From an uncultured Rhodopila sp. (GTDB lineage Bacteria; Pseudomonadota; Alphaproteobacteria; Acetobacterales; Acetobacteraceae), in assembly GCA_903932145.1 (NCBI GenBank), contig CAIZFE010000035.1, positions 62,001-126,000 of the forward strand: a DNA stretch of 64,000 nucleotides, read 5' to 3'. Every line of letters begins with the position of its first letter. The first letter of the stretch is position 1. Under the pieces are notes generated by a model. That model did no database searches and was not told the DNA's origin. It was given only the letters and a program-made list of their open reading frames with translations. Shown here in pieces: positions 35,663 through 45,249 of the stretch. The position numbers and the translations under genes were made by a program.

Positions 35663-38299
35663 ATGCCTGCCGATTCCATCAGCACCGATACCGCCCCCGT
35701 TGAAATCCGATTGGTGGATTATGCTCCGCCCGCCTTTCTGATCGATACCGTGGATCTTCGTTTCGATCTCGATGAGACGGCGACCACTGTCGTCGCCGTC
35801 CTGGCGCTACGGCGGAACCCGGCCGCGCCGGCAGACTCGCCGCTGCATTTGGACGGGGAGGCGCTGCAACTGGTTCGTCTGACCCGGGACGGAGCACCGT
35901 TGGTGCCGGGCGATTATCACGAAACGAAGGCCGGCCTGACGATCCCGGATATGCCCGACGCCTGCGTGCTGGAGATCGCAACGCTGATCTCGCCCAAAGA
36001 CAATACGGAACTCAGCGGGTTGTACGTGTCCGGTGGCAATTATTTCACCCAGTGCGAGGCGCAGGGTTTCCGCCGCATTACGTATTTTCCCGATCGGCCG
36101 GACGTGATGTCGCGGTACACCACGACCATCGTCGCCACCTGTCCGGTGATGCTGTCGAACGGCAATCCGGGTCCGATCGCTGACCTCGGCGGCGGCCGGC
36201 GTTCGGTCACCTGGACAGATCCGCACCCGAAACCGTGCTATCTGTTCGCTTTGGTGGCCGGCGATCTGGTGTCGGTGAAGGATAGTTTTGTCACTAAGTC
36301 TGGCCGGAACGTCGAACTCGGCATCTATGTTCGTAGCGGCGACGAGGACCGGTGCGCCCATGCGATGCGGTCGCTGAAGACCTCCATGACCTGGGACGAA
36401 GAGGTGTTCGGTCTGGAATACGATCTGGACGTATTTAACATCGCCGCCGTGTCGGATTTCAACATGGGCGCGATGGAGAACAAGGGGCTGAACGTTTTTA
36501 ATACGAAATACGTTCTGGCCCGCCCGGAAACCGCGACCGACACCGATTACCAGGGCATCGAATCGGTGATCGCGCATGAGTATTTCCACAACTGGACCGG
36601 CAATCGGGTGACCTGCCGCGACTGGTTTCAGCTTTCCCTCAAGGAAGGCCTGACGGTCTATCGCGACCAGGAATTCTCGGCCGATCAGGGCAGCCGAGCG
36701 GTCAAACGGATCGGCGATGTGCGGGCATTGCGGGCGGGTCAGTTCCGCGAAGATGGCGGCCCGCTGGCGCATCCGGTGCAACCCGCCGCCTATATGGCGA
36801 TCGACAATTTCTACACCTCGACGATCTACAACAAGGGCGCCGAGGTCATCCGTATGATGGCCACCATCATCGGATGGTCGGCATTTCGGCGCGGCATGGA
36901 CCTGTATTTCGAACGCAACGACAACAAAGCCGTGACGATCGACGATTTCGTCAGTGCCATTCAGGATGCGTCCGGTGTCGATCTGGAAAGTTTCAAGCTT
37001 TGGTACCATCAGGCGGGAACGCCGGAACTGACGGTCGATGACCTCTACGATCCGGAAACCAAACGCTACTCCCTGACCATCCGCCAGGGCACCAAGCCGA
37101 CTCCGGGTCAGCCCGACAAATATCCGTTGGTGATCCCGGTTTCGATGGGTTTGCTGGATGGCAACGGTCAGGAACTGCCGACCCGTCTGGACGGTGAACC
37201 GGACGCACTGACGGGCACTCGCGTGCTGCTTGCGACACATGCCGAAAACCGTTTCGAATTCGTCGATGTCGCGAGTCAGCCGGTGCCGTCGCTGTTGCGC
37301 GGTTTTTCAGCGCCGGTGAAACTGTCCGGACTGTCGCCGGATCGGTTGCGCTTTTTGGCCGCGCACGACACCGATCCGTTTGTCCGGTGGGAATCAGGCC
37401 AGCAATCCGCTGCCTCCGCCCTGCTGGCTATGGTCGCCGCGATTCAGGACGACGCCGAACCGGTGGTCGATCCGGCGCTGATCGATGCGGTCGCGTCAGG
37501 GCTTACGCAGGAACCCGGCTTCGCGGCCGAGGTTCTGTCGCTGCCGGGGGAGGCGACGCTGGCCGACAAGATGGACGTGGTCGATGTCGATGCGATTCAC
37601 GCGGCCAGGGATATGGTTCGCCAGGCGATCGGCCGCGAACTGGGCACTCGGTTGCGTGCCACCTATGACGACCTGATCGACACCAGTGGTTATGCCATCG
37701 GCGGTGCGGCCATCGGCCGGCGGTCGTTGCGCAATGCCTGTCTCGGTTATCTTGTCGCATCCGGGGACGCGTCGGCGGTGCAACTGGCCAAGGCGCAGTT
37801 CGATGCCGCCCAGAACATGACCGACGTATTGGCGGCTCTGGCGATTCTGTCCAACGTGGACTGTGACGAACGCCAAGAAGCCTTGGCCGCGTTCTATCGG
37901 TTGTGGCATCACGATCCACTGGTGCTGGATAAATGGTTTACAATCCAGGCGTTCTCGTCCTTGCCTGACGCGGTCGGTCAGGTGCAATCGCTTAAGGCGC
38001 ACCCGGATTTCGACCTGCGCAATCCGAACCGGGTCCGTGCCTTGATCGGTAGTTTCGCGGGTAATCAGGTTCGCTTCCACGATCCATCGGGGGCGGGTTA
38101 TCGGTTTTATACCGATACGATCATCCAGCTCGATCCCACCAATGGTCAGGTCGCGGCCAGAATGGTCTCGCCATTGGGGCAGTGGCGCCGGTTTGATGCC
38201 AACAGGCAGCGTCTGATGAAAACTGAGCTACAGCGGATTCTGGACTTGCCCGGCCTGTCGCGGAATACGTTCGAAATGACCTCCAAGAGTCTGGCATGA
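35663..38299 (+). CDS. pepN: Aminopeptidase N
   Basis: M1-family zinc metallopeptidase removing N-terminal residues from peptides in the cytoplasm. GAMEN, which binds the substrate amino group, is at 269-273. The zinc site HEYFH is at 305-309 with the third ligand Glu328, exactly the HExxH-x18-E spacing. The 878 residues and the C-terminal helical domain match the E. coli PepN type. GGAG lies ahead of the ATG. The last bases overlap the start of tenA (ATGA), which suggests co-expression, although the two have no known functional link. Confidence 0.96.
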   Translation: MPADSISTDTAPVEIRLVDYAPPAFLIDTVDLRFDLDETATTVVAVLALRRNPAAPADSPLHLDGEALQLVRLTRDGAPLVPGDYHETKAGLTIPDMPDACVLEIATLISPKDNTELSGLYVSGGNYFTQCEAQGFRRITYFPDRPDVMSRYTTTIVATCPVMLSNGNPGPIADLGGGRRSVTWTDPHPKPCYLFALVAGDLVSVKDSFVTKSGRNVELGIYVRSGDEDRCAHAMRSLKTSMTWDEEVFGLEYDLDVFNIAAVSDFNMGAMENKGLNVFNTKYVLARPETATDTDYQGIESVIAHEYFHNWTGNRVTCRDWFQLSLKEGLTVYRDQEFSADQGSRAVKRIGDVRALRAGQFREDGGPLAHPVQPAAYMAIDNFYTSTIYNKGAEVIRMMATIIGWSAFRRGMDLYFERNDNKAVTIDDFVSAIQDASGVDLESFKLWYHQAGTPELTVDDLYDPETKRYSLTIRQGTKPTPGQPDKYPLVIPVSMGLLDGNGQELPTRLDGEPDALTGTRVLLATHAENRFEFVDVASQPVPSLLRGFSAPVKLSGLSPDRLRFLAAHDTDPFVRWESGQQSAASALLAMVAAIQDDAEPVVDPALIDAVASGLTQEPGFAAEVLSLPGEATLADKMDVVDVDAIHAARDMVRQAIGRELGTRLRATYDDLIDTSGYAIGGAAIGRRSLRNACLGYLVASGDASAVQLAKAQFDAAQNMTDVLAALAILSNVDCDERQEALAAFYRLWHHDPLVLDKWFTIQAFSSLPDAVGQVQSLKAHPDFDLRNPNRVRALIGSFAGNQVRFHDPSGAGYRFYTDTIIQLDPTNGQVAARMVSPLGQWRRFDANRQRLMKTELQRILDLPGLSRNTFEMTSKSLA

Positions 38300-38949
38300 C
38301 CGGTTTCTGCGACCGCGCCTGGCAGCGCACGACAGAGCTCCGGGCCGCGATCGACGGCCTAAGCTTCAACCGTGAGCTGGCCGCCGGCACGCTGGAACAG
38401 GCGAAGTTCCAGTTCTACATCCAGCAGGATGCGCTTTATCTCGATCAATACGCCCGCATCCTGTTGATGGCCGGCGCCCGAGGGCCGGATGTGGCGACGC
38501 TGCGGCTGTTCGCGGACGCCGCTATCGGGGCGATTGCGGTCGAGCAAGCGCTGCATGGAATGTATCTGACTCAGTTCGGTGCCGGCGCAGCAGAGCCATC
38601 GCCCGATTGCCTGAGCTACACCAGCTATCTGCTGGCCACCGCCTATCATGAACCGAGCGAAGTCTTGATGGCGGCGCTATTGCCCTGCTTCTGGATTTAC
38701 TGGGATGTCGGCAACACCATCGCCCGGGAGGCCGCCCCTGGTAATCAATACCGGGCATGGATCGATACTTATTCGGACGCGGGATTTGGCGATGCCGTTC
38801 GGGCGGTCATCGCGGCGACCGACAAGGCCGCCGAGGGCACGACGGATGCGATACGAGCCCGAATGATGACGGCTTTCGTCCGGTCCAGCCATTATGAATA
38901 TCTGTTCTGGGATGGTGCCTATCAACAGCGCGGCTGGCCCGCTGGTTAG
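38296..38949 (+). CDS. tenA: TenA-family thiaminase II / aminopyrimidine aminohydrolase
   Basis: Thiamin salvage enzyme that converts aminomethyl-pyrimidine breakdown products to HMP. The 217 residues form the all-helical TenA fold. The catalytic residues of TenA can be aligned: Asp45 (QQDALYL), Cys131 (LLPCFWIYW) and Glu201 (SSHYEYLFWD), matching Asp44, Cys135 and Glu205 of the Bacillus enzyme. The active-site Cys places it in the classical TenA_C group. Its start overlaps the pepN stop (ATGA) and its stop overlaps the cynS stop on the other strand. No thi genes or TPP riboswitch are nearby. Confidence 0.92.
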   Translation: MTGFCDRAWQRTTELRAAIDGLSFNRELAAGTLEQAKFQFYIQQDALYLDQYARILLMAGARGPDVATLRLFADAAIGAIAVEQALHGMYLTQFGAGAAEPSPDCLSYTSYLLATAYHEPSEVLMAALLPCFWIYWDVGNTIAREAAPGNQYRAWIDTYSDAGFGDAVRAVIAATDKAAEGTTDAIRARMMTAFVRSSHYEYLFWDGAYQQRGWPAG

Positions 38950-39428
38950 TCCTCCTTGTACCCGACCTCGGGGATTCCCTGTTCATTGCCATAATACTTA
39001 TAGGGCAAAAACTTCCCGGACATGCTGATCCGAACGCGATCGCCTTTGGGATTGGCCTCCCGGTCGATCTGCATGTCGAAGTCGATCGCCGACATGATGC
39101 CGTCGCCGAACTCCTCTTCGATCAGTGCCTTCCAGGCGGGACCGTTGACCATCAGCAACTCATAGAACCGGTACAGCAACGGGTCGGTCGGCGGCATGTT
39201 CGTGCCGCGGTGGGGCACCTCATTCAGCATCCGCTCTTCCGTCGCGCTCAGTCCGAACAGGTCGGCGGCCTTCCTCGCCAGCGGCTTCACCAGCTTCATT
39301 TGCCCCAGCAACGCGCCAACAATCAGAACCTCGGACATGCCACCAATCTGCTCGCAAATATAACGCCAGCTCCAATCCTTCTCGCGCTTTACGTCCAGGA
39401 TTTTCTCAGTCAGTTCCGCTCGGTTCAT
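38946..39428 (-). CDS. cynS: Cyanase (cyanate lyase)
   Basis: Bicarbonate-dependent breakdown of cyanate to ammonia and CO2. The 160 residues contain an N-terminal helix-turn-helix-like bundle (LTEKILDVKREKDWSWRYI) and the C-terminal catalytic domain. Arg87, Glu90 (YRFYELL) and Ser113 (GIMSAIDF) correspond to Arg96, Glu99 and Ser122 of the E. coli enzyme. It lacks the cynT carbonic anhydrase and cynR regulator neighbours of E. coli. GGAG is 7 bases upstream of the ATG. A strong hairpin separates it from the CDGSH gene upstream. Confidence 0.96.
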   Translation of the reverse strand: MNRAELTEKILDVKREKDWSWRYICEQIGGMSEVLIVGALLGQMKLVKPLARKAADLFGLSATEERMLNEVPHRGTNMPPTDPLLYRFYELLMVNGPAWKALIEEEFGDGIMSAIDFDMQIDREANPKGDRVRISMSGKFLPYKYYGNEQGIPEVGYKED

Positions 39429-39460
39429 GCAACATCTCCGCCAAATGATATAGAAACGAA

Positions 39461-39488
39461 ATACCGCCCGTCCGAGGACGGGCGGTAT
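39461..39488 (-). terminator. Perfect hairpin between CDGSH gene and cynS
   Basis: ATACCGCCCGTCC and GGACGGGCGGTAT are perfect 13-base arms around GA. It begins 8 bases after the leftward CDGSH stop codon. The following minus-strand bases are only mildly T-rich (ATTTCGTTTCT). It most likely ends transcription of the CDGSH gene, but it sits 33 bases ahead of cynS and could also act in its leader. Confidence 0.7.
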
Positions 39489-39496
39489 CGAAACCC

Positions 39497-39745
39497 CTAC
39501 GGCAGGTTCTTGTGCGATCCGTCGCAGCGCGGCGCCTTACCGGTCGCCTTGCAACCACAGAACGAGACGATACCGGATTCCTCGGCGTCGAATTTCAGCG
39601 GCGAGAATGTGGAACCCTTGTGCGAGCCATCGCAGAACGGCTGCTTGCCGCTCTTGCCGCAAGAACACCACCAATAGGATTTTCCGGCCTCGACCTCGAT
39701 CTTGTAGGAGCCCTTTTGGGCGATGACCGGCAATGATTCAGACAT
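39497..39745 (-). CDS. Double CDGSH-type iron-sulfur protein
   Basis: Protein of 82 residues with two CDGSH zinc-finger-like motifs, each binding a [2Fe-2S] cluster through three Cys and one His. The first set is Cys27, Cys29, Cys38 and His42, and the second is Cys63, Cys65, Cys74 and His78. The tandem arrangement resembles bacterial and mitochondrial Miner2-like proteins. It is small, soluble and without a membrane anchor, unlike mitoNEET. Electron- or cluster-transfer roles are assumed for the family. GAGGGG precedes the ATG. It is followed by the strong hairpin before cynS. Confidence 0.93.
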   Translation of the reverse strand: MSESLPVIAQKGSYKIEVEAGKSYWWCSCGKSGKQPFCDGSHKGSTFSPLKFDAEESGIVSFCGCKATGKAPRCDGSHKNLP

Positions 39746-39852
39746 GCTGTTCCCCTCGTGTTATGGTAGCCCGGCATGACGCCACGCAGATGGCGTGCTT
39801 CCGCCAGGGCAGCGTAACCATCCGGCCTGGCTTCGGAAAGGGCAAGCAACGC

Positions 39853-42831
39853 TTATGCTGCCGCCATTGCGTCGCGGATGCTGGCCAGCGCGGCAAACGC
39901 TCCGGTTGCGACCTGTTGCAGATGCGCGAACCCTTCGCTCGCGTCCAGGATGGCGCCCTGCTTGCAGGCCCGCTCGACATCGCGCGCCAAACCGCTGAGG
40001 GACGTCGCACCGCAATTGCCGGCGACCGAAACCAGATCGTGCGCTTCCTTTGCCGCCGCCGCCGCGTCTGACGCCGCCAGCAGCCCGCCCAGGCGGACGA
40101 TCCGTGCCTCCATGTCGTCCAGCGACTCGGTCAGCAAGGCCTGCAACTGATCCGGCTTCATAAAGCTGCTCAGCGTTTCGATGACCGACTCATCCAGTGC
40201 CGGCATGGCGTCGGCCGCGGCATGCTTCGGCCGCCCCCCATTGTTGGTCATATCATTCAACATCCTAAACAAAAGCGGAGCCGATAATGGCTTACTCAGA
40301 TAGCCATCCATCCCCGCGGCGCGATAGCGCTCCGCCGATCCTTCCAGCGCATCGGCGGTCAGAGCGACAATCGGAACGTCCCGACGCGGCGGTTGCATGG
40401 CCCGGATATGGTTGGTTGCCTTGATACCATCCATCAACGGCATCTGGATGTCCATCAGAACGACATCGAATTGTTCTCGGGTCACGGCTTCGACGGCTTT
40501 GCGGCCATCCCCTGCAACCGTAACGGTATGACCGGCGCCGGTTAGCAGCGCCGTCATCAGCCGTTGATTGATCGCGTTGTCGTCGGCAACCAGGATATGC
40601 AGCGGACGAACGCTGGGTTCCGGTTCGCTGTCCGCGGCCACCGCCGGTGCATGGCCGATTGCATCGACGGCCGGAAGCAGCACACAAAAGACACTGCCGG
40701 TGCCAACCCGGCTGTGCGCCGACAGGCGGCCGCCCATTAGCTCGGTCAATTCCCGGCTGATGGCCAGGCCCAACCCGGTGCCGCCAAAGCGACGGGACGT
40801 CGAACTGTCAGCCTGGGCGAATTTTTGGAACAGCCGTTCGAGCGTCGCCGGTGCCATGCCGATGCCGCTGTCTTCGACGTCGATCCGGACCATCGAGTCC
40901 TCGACCGCGGCCCGGATGCGTACATGTCCGGTTTCGGTGAATTTGACGGCGTTGCCGATAAGATTGAGTAACACTTGGCGCAGCCGGAACCGGTCGCCAT
41001 TGACCTGCCGGTCCGCCGCAGGACTGACGATACACTCCAACTCCAGCCGCTTGTCCTGTGCCGACGGCGCCATCAGCGCCACCGCGGATCGGATTGTGTC
41101 CCCGAGATGGAAGTCGACACACTCCAGCTCCAGTTTTCCCGCTTCAAGCTTGGAAATGTCCAGGATGTCGTCAACGATACTCAGCAGGGCACCGGCCGAA
41201 TCACGAATGGCTGTGGAGTAATCGTGCTGTGCGGTATCCAGGCCGGATCGCAACAGCAGGTCGTTCATCCCGATGATGCCGTGTAGCGGCGTTCTGATCT
41301 CATGCGACATGTTGGCCAGGAATTCTGTCTTGGCCTGATTGGCCTTTTCCGCCAACAGGCGGGCGGCCTCGGCCTGATCCCGGGCGGTGGCGGCACGCTC
41401 TTCGGCGCGCTTGCGGTCGGTGATATCGGAATAGGTTCGGACAACACCACCGTCCGGGGTTGGCGTACTGTGAACCTCCAGGATACGGCCGTTGGGTCGG
41501 GTCCGTTCGTACACATGCGGCTTCATGACGATGCCGCCTTTTCGGATCAGGGTCTTCAGGTCTTCGCTGGCGGTGTCAAATTCACCCGTGGACCACTGGT
41601 AATCGGTGACCGCATCGATATGCGGCCGGCCGGCCAGAAACTTCTCTGGTAGTCCGAGTAATTGGGCGGCGCGCGGGTTGGAGGCCGCGACTGTCAGGTC
41701 GGGCGCGATCATAACCAGACCCTGGTTCATATATTGCATCGTCGTCTCCAGCAGCCGGGATTTGGCTGCCAGGTCTGCTTCACTGGTCCGCAGGGCCGTT
41801 GCTGTGTCGCTGAGTTCACGCGCGCCGTCGGTCATTCGTTGGATCTGCCGGCGCAGCAGTTGAAACAGTCCCAGCAGGGTACCGACAACGACCGCCGCAC
41901 CCAAACCGATATACAAGGTCTGACGCCGCCAATCCGCCAGCGCGATTTCCTCATCCGTGCCGACATCGATCACCAGCGGATAATCGCGAACCGGCCTGAC
42001 CGAGGTGGAGCGTGCCGCCCCGCCGTTCAGGATGCCGGCCGTTTTATACACGCCGCCCCCGGCTGCCAGAATCGCATACCAGGGCGATGTCGCCGGCAAT
42101 CGCCCTCCGATGGCGGCAGGTGATGGCGGATGGATGACCAGGAACGTGCCATCCTGCCGAAGCAGGGTCATCAGGCTGCTGCCGTCGCTGTCAAGGGCGG
42201 CAAAAAACTCCGCGAAATAATTGAGCGAAATCGTGGCGGCCACGATGCCGGCCAGATGTCCATCGCGATCGACGATTCGGCGACCCAAAAGCACAGTCCA
42301 GGTAGCACTCAGCCGACCTTTCCCGGGACTGCTAAGGTATGGCTCGTTATCCGTCGCAGTACGGAAGTGGCGATAAATATCCGTGGTGCTCAGATCTGTC
42401 CCGAGTGACGGCCAATACCAGGATGTGTTCACCACCTGCCCGTCGGCGTCCAACAGGGTCAGCCCGTCGAGTTGCGGAAGATTGCGTAATTTCTGCCGCA
42501 GCTCTGTATGGAAGGCCTCGGTTGCCAGGCTGTCGCGCAGCACGCCAGAGGTTACCACGCCACTGGCCTGGAGTTGTTCGATCGTCGCGGCCACGACCAG
42601 ATCGACCGCCTGCAAGGCTCGGCCGGTTTGTTCGGCGAGAACCACGCCCAGGCGTGATTGCCGGTCTTCATAGGTCCGGATCGCGGTCTGGCGACCGTCC
42701 CAAACGGCCAGGGCAGTCGCCGCGGTCACCAACAGAATCAGGCAGGTAAACGCCCCGGCCAACGCCCGGCTGGCGCCGGCGGTTTTGACCGTTACGGCCG
42801 GGAGGTCGGTGGCGGACGGGGTGCGTGACAT
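39853..42831 (-). CDS. Hybrid sensor histidine kinase with receiver and HPt domains
   Basis: Membrane-bound phosphorelay protein of 992 residues. Two helices (about 22-44 and 300-322) flank a large periplasmic sensor of double-Cache type. A PAS domain follows (about 360-470). HisKA has the phospho-His at 510 (MSHEIRTPL). The ATPase domain ends [19 protein letters not shown], the receiver has Asp794 (VVLMDIQMP), and the C-terminal HPt domain has His931 ([15 protein letters not shown]). It thus holds the whole His-Asp-His relay and needs only a final response regulator, which is not adjacent. The signal is unknown. It stands alone. Confidence 0.93.
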   Translation of the reverse strand: MSRTPSATDLPAVTVKTAGASRALAGAFTCLILLVTAATALAVWDGRQTAIRTYEDRQSRLGVVLAEQTGRALQAVDLVVAATIEQLQASGVVTSGVLRDSLATEAFHTELRQKLRNLPQLDGLTLLDADGQVVNTSWYWPSLGTDLSTTDIYRHFRTATDNEPYLSSPGKGRLSATWTVLLGRRIVDRDGHLAGIVAATISLNYFAEFFAALDSDGSSLMTLLRQDGTFLVIHPPSPAAIGGRLPATSPWYAILAAGGGVYKTAGILNGGAARSTSVRPVRDYPLVIDVGTDEEIALADWRRQTLYIGLGAAVVVGTLLGLFQLLRRQIQRMTDGARELSDTATALRTSEADLAAKSRLLETTMQYMNQGLVMIAPDLTVAASNPRAAQLLGLPEKFLAGRPHIDAVTDYQWSTGEFDTASEDLKTLIRKGGIVMKPHVYERTRPNGRILEVHSTPTPDGGVVRTYSDITDRKRAEERAATARDQAEAARLLAEKANQAKTEFLANMSHEIRTPLHGIIGMNDLLLRSGLDTAQHDYSTAIRDSAGALLSIVDDILDISKLEAGKLELECVDFHLGDTIRSAVALMAPSAQDKRLELECIVSPAADRQVNGDRFRLRQVLLNLIGNAVKFTETGHVRIRAAVEDSMVRIDVEDSGIGMAPATLERLFQKFAQADSSTSRRFGGTGLGLAISRELTELMGGRLSAHSRVGTGSVFCVLLPAVDAIGHAPAVAADSEPEPSVRPLHILVADDNAINQRLMTALLTGAGHTVTVAGDGRKAVEAVTREQFDVVLMDIQMPLMDGIKATNHIRAMQPPRRDVPIVALTADALEGSAERYRAAGMDGYLSKPLSAPLLFRMLNDMTNNGGRPKHAAADAMPALDESVIETLSSFMKPDQLQALLTESLDDMEARIVRLGGLLAASDAAAAAKEAHDLVSVAGNCGATSLSGLARDVERACKQGAILDASEGFAHLQQVATGAFAALASIRDAMAAA

Positions 42832-42898
42832 GCGGTTACGATTAGACCACGTCCCTCCGCCATGCGAAACGTTTTGTTTGCCGGCCGATTGGTGCCGT

Positions 42899-43207
42899 TC
42901 AGCTACGGCGGTGGGACCGGTGTGTCGTCTTGCGGTTGGACAGAGACAGCGACAGTCCGGCGCAAATAATCCCCATCGAGGCCGGGATCAGCCAGGCCGG
43001 ACGCACCAGCATCGGCTCGATCATCGCGGTCCGTACCCAGTTGCCCAAAACCCGCCCTGACCAGGCCGGGAGCTTATCGAGGATATCATGATCGAACAGA
43101 TACAACGCCCGGCCGAGCGATATGCTTTCCGCCCCGAACGTCGCGATACCGACGGCGGCGACAAGCAGGACGGCAGCAAGCACGGCCAGGGCGCGTTGAG
43201 CGATCAC
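42899..43207 (-). CDS. Small two-helix membrane protein coupled to msrP
   Basis: Protein of 102 residues with one hydrophobic helix at about 5-25 and a second at about 70-90, joined by a loop containing [20 protein letters not shown]. It ends in a basic, His-containing tail. The start is GTG overlapping the msrP stop (GTGA), so translation is coupled to the reductase. The position is that of msrQ, the heme-b quinol-oxidising partner. However, MsrQ is about twice as long, with six helices, and this protein shows no MsrQ similarity that I can see. Its job as a membrane partner of MsrP is inference from position. Confidence 0.75.
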   Translation of the reverse strand: MIAQRALAVLAAVLLVAAVGIATFGAESISLGRALYLFDHDILDKLPAWSGRVLGNWVRTAMIEPMLVRPAWLIPASMGIICAGLSLSLSNRKTTHRSHRRS

Positions 43208-44121
43208 ATGAATAACTTCTCGGACTTCCGGTCGGAGTATAGCGCAGCTACCTGTTCGGCGTACCCATTAAAAATTTGTGTAGGCACCCGTTCGTCGCTC
43301 CCGAGCAGACGTTCGGACGCCTGGCTCCAGCGGGGATGCGCGACCGCGGGGTTCACGTTGGCCCAGAAACCGTATTCCGACGGGCCGATTTCTTCCCAAA
43401 ACGTTTTCGGGCGCTTGTCGGTGAAGGTGATTTTCACGATCGCCTTGGCCGACTTGAAGCCATATTTCCACGGCAGGGTCAGTCTGATTGGCCCGCCGCT
43501 TTGCGGTGGCAACGGCTTGCCATACAGCCCGGTCGAAATGAAGGCCAGGTCGTTGGCGGCTTCGTCGATCGTCACCCCTTCCACATAGGGCCACGGATAA
43601 AACGGCGCGTTCAGACCGGACATCGTTTTGTCCTGCGCGGTTTCGAACACCACATATTTGGCGGACGACAGCGGTTCCGCGATCTTCAGAAGCTGAGATA
43701 ATGGAAAGCCGGTCCAGGGAACCGTCATGGCCCAGGCCTCGACGCAGCGGTGCCGGTAAATGCGTTCCTCGGTCGAGACCTGTTTCAGCAGATCGTCGAT
43801 GTCGATGGTGCGCGGCTTTGCCATCATGCCGTCCAGTTTGATCGTCCAGGGCCGTTGCTTCAGCGCCTGAGCGTCCCGCCAGATGTTTTTGCTCTCGCCG
43901 AATTCGTAATAATTGTTGTAGGTCGTGGCATATTTTTCCTCCGTCAGGGCACGCCCTGGAGCGAATGCCGGCACCGAGTTGGCGTCCGCCTTGGCCGTCA
44001 GTGCCGGCAGGATGGTCATCGCACCGGCGGCGGCCAACAGCGAGCGGCGCTTCAAAACTACGTGTTCGGGGGTCACTTGGCGTTCCGAGACCTCCCAGCC
44101 GCGCCGATGGATGATGTGCAT
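43204..44121 (-). CDS. msrP: Periplasmic methionine sulfoxide reductase, molybdenum subunit MsrP
   Basis: Repairs oxidised methionine in envelope proteins. It has a Tat signal ([13 protein letters not shown], twin Arg at 25-26) and the sulfite-oxidase-fold molybdopterin domain. The molybdenum ligand is Cys126 in [26 protein letters not shown] and the C-terminal [11 protein letters not shown] are family-specific. The 305 residues are normal. The ATG at 44121 has GGAAGG 9 bases upstream; a longer frame upstream lacks this. The usual next gene msrQ is replaced by a small membrane protein. It is divergent from the PLP-dependent desulfhydrase/sulfo-lyase gene, so two sulfur-related units share the 123-base gap. 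Confidence 0.94.
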   Translation of the reverse strand: MHIIHRRGWEVSERQVTPEHVVLKRRSLLAAAGAMTILPALTAKADANSVPAFAPGRALTEEKYATTYNNYYEFGESKNIWRDAQALKQRPWTIKLDGMMAKPRTIDIDDLLKQVSTEERIYRHRCVEAWAMTVPWTGFPLSQLLKIAEPLSSAKYVVFETAQDKTMSGLNAPFYPWPYVEGVTIDEAANDLAFISTGLYGKPLPPQSGGPIRLTLPWKYGFKSAKAIVKITFTDKRPKTFWEEIGPSEYGFWANVNPAVAHPRWSQASERLLGSDERVPTQIFNGYAEQVAALYSDRKSEKLFM

Positions 44122-44244
44122 GGTCGTGATCCTTCCTGTTGCCGTTCTTATACGTGTCCAAGACCACACATTGCCGTATCGGACGGGATGGAGGAACTTA
44201 AACATAAGTCACACTTCGAAACCGACGCACCCAGGAGCACGCCC

Positions 44245-45249
44245 ATGCATCTCGCCCGATTCCCGCGAGTCCGCCTTTTTCCTGCCCCGACTCCGCTGGA
44301 GCGGCTGGACAACCTGACCCGCACCCTGGGTGGGCCGGAGATCTGGATCAAACGCGATGACTGCACCGTGGTGGCGACCGGCGGCAATAAGGTTCGAAAG
44401 CTTGAATGGCTGATCGGCGAGGCCAGGGCGCAGGGCGCCAGCCACATCGTCACCCAGGGCGCGGTGCAATCCAACCATGTGCGCCAGACCGCCGCCGTCG
44501 CGCGCAAATTCGGCATGACCTGCACCGCCCTGCTGGAGCACCGCATCGACACCAACGACCGGGACTACCTCGGCAGCGGTAACGTTCTGTTGGACAAGCT
44601 GTTCGGCTGCAAGATCGAATATCGTCCCGGTGGCACCGACATGAACGCCGAAGCGGAAAAATATGGCGCTGAACTGCGGGCGGAAGGGCAGGCGGTCTAT
44701 GTCATTCCTGGCGGCGGATCGAACAAGGTCGGGGCGCTGGGGTATGTGTCCTGCGCCCAGGAACTGATGCAGCAGGCCGACGAGATGGGCCTGCGGATCG
44801 ACCGCATCGTCACCGCGACCGGCAGCGCCGGAACCCATGCGGGTCTGGTGGTCGGGCTAGAGGGCATGAACGCCAACGTCCCCGTGCTGGGGATCGGCGT
44901 TCGTCTGCCACGCGACCGGCAGGAGGAGAACGTGTACAAACTCGCCCTGGCCACAGCCGAGTATGTCGGCATGAAAGGTGGCGTGCCGCGCGAATCGGTC
45001 GTCGCCAATTGCGACTACGTCGGCGCCGGCTACGGCATCCCCACCGAGGGCATGGGCGAGGCGGTGCGCATGCTGGCGCAGGAGGAAGGCATCCTGCTGG
45101 ACCCGGTTTACTCGGGCAAGGCGATGGCCGGCATGATCGATCTGATCCGCAAGGGCGAACTCGCGGCCGGGCAGACCATCGTCTTCCTGCACACCGGCGG
45201 CGCGGTCGGCCTGTTCGGCTACAACACGTTCCTGGAAAGCGCGCTCTGA
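44245..45249 (+). CDS. PLP-dependent D-cysteine desulfhydrase / L-cysteate sulfo-lyase
   Basis: Fold-type II PLP enzyme of 334 residues in the ACC-deaminase/DcyD/CuyA group. [21 protein letters not shown] holds the Schiff-base Lys49, and [15 protein letters not shown] follows as the substrate loop. [14 protein letters not shown] binds the PLP phosphate, and [10 protein letters not shown] ends the protein. DcyD releases sulfide, pyruvate and ammonia from D-cysteine, while CuyA releases sulfite from cysteate; motifs alone do not settle which. AGGAG lies 7 bases before the ATG. Its stop overlaps the next ATG by one base, so it is coupled to a MetE-like gene. Confidence 0.88.
   Translation: MHLARFPRVRLFPAPTPLERLDNLTRTLGGPEIWIKRDDCTVVATGGNKVRKLEWLIGEARAQGASHIVTQGAVQSNHVRQTAAVARKFGMTCTALLEHRIDTNDRDYLGSGNVLLDKLFGCKIEYRPGGTDMNAEAEKYGAELRAEGQAVYVIPGGGSNKVGALGYVSCAQELMQQADEMGLRIDRIVTATGSAGTHAGLVVGLEGMNANVPVLGIGVRLPRDRQEENVYKLALATAEYVGMKGGVPRESVVANCDYVGAGYGIPTEGMGEAVRMLAQEEGILLDPVYSGKAMAGMIDLIRKGELAAGQTIVFLHTGGAVGLFGYNTFLESAL

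Noticed and set aside
35807-37240. 477-codon open frame antisense to pepN
   Set aside because: It lies wholly inside a well-supported gene, has an Arg/His-rich composition typical of GC-rich antisense frames, and shows no family motifs.
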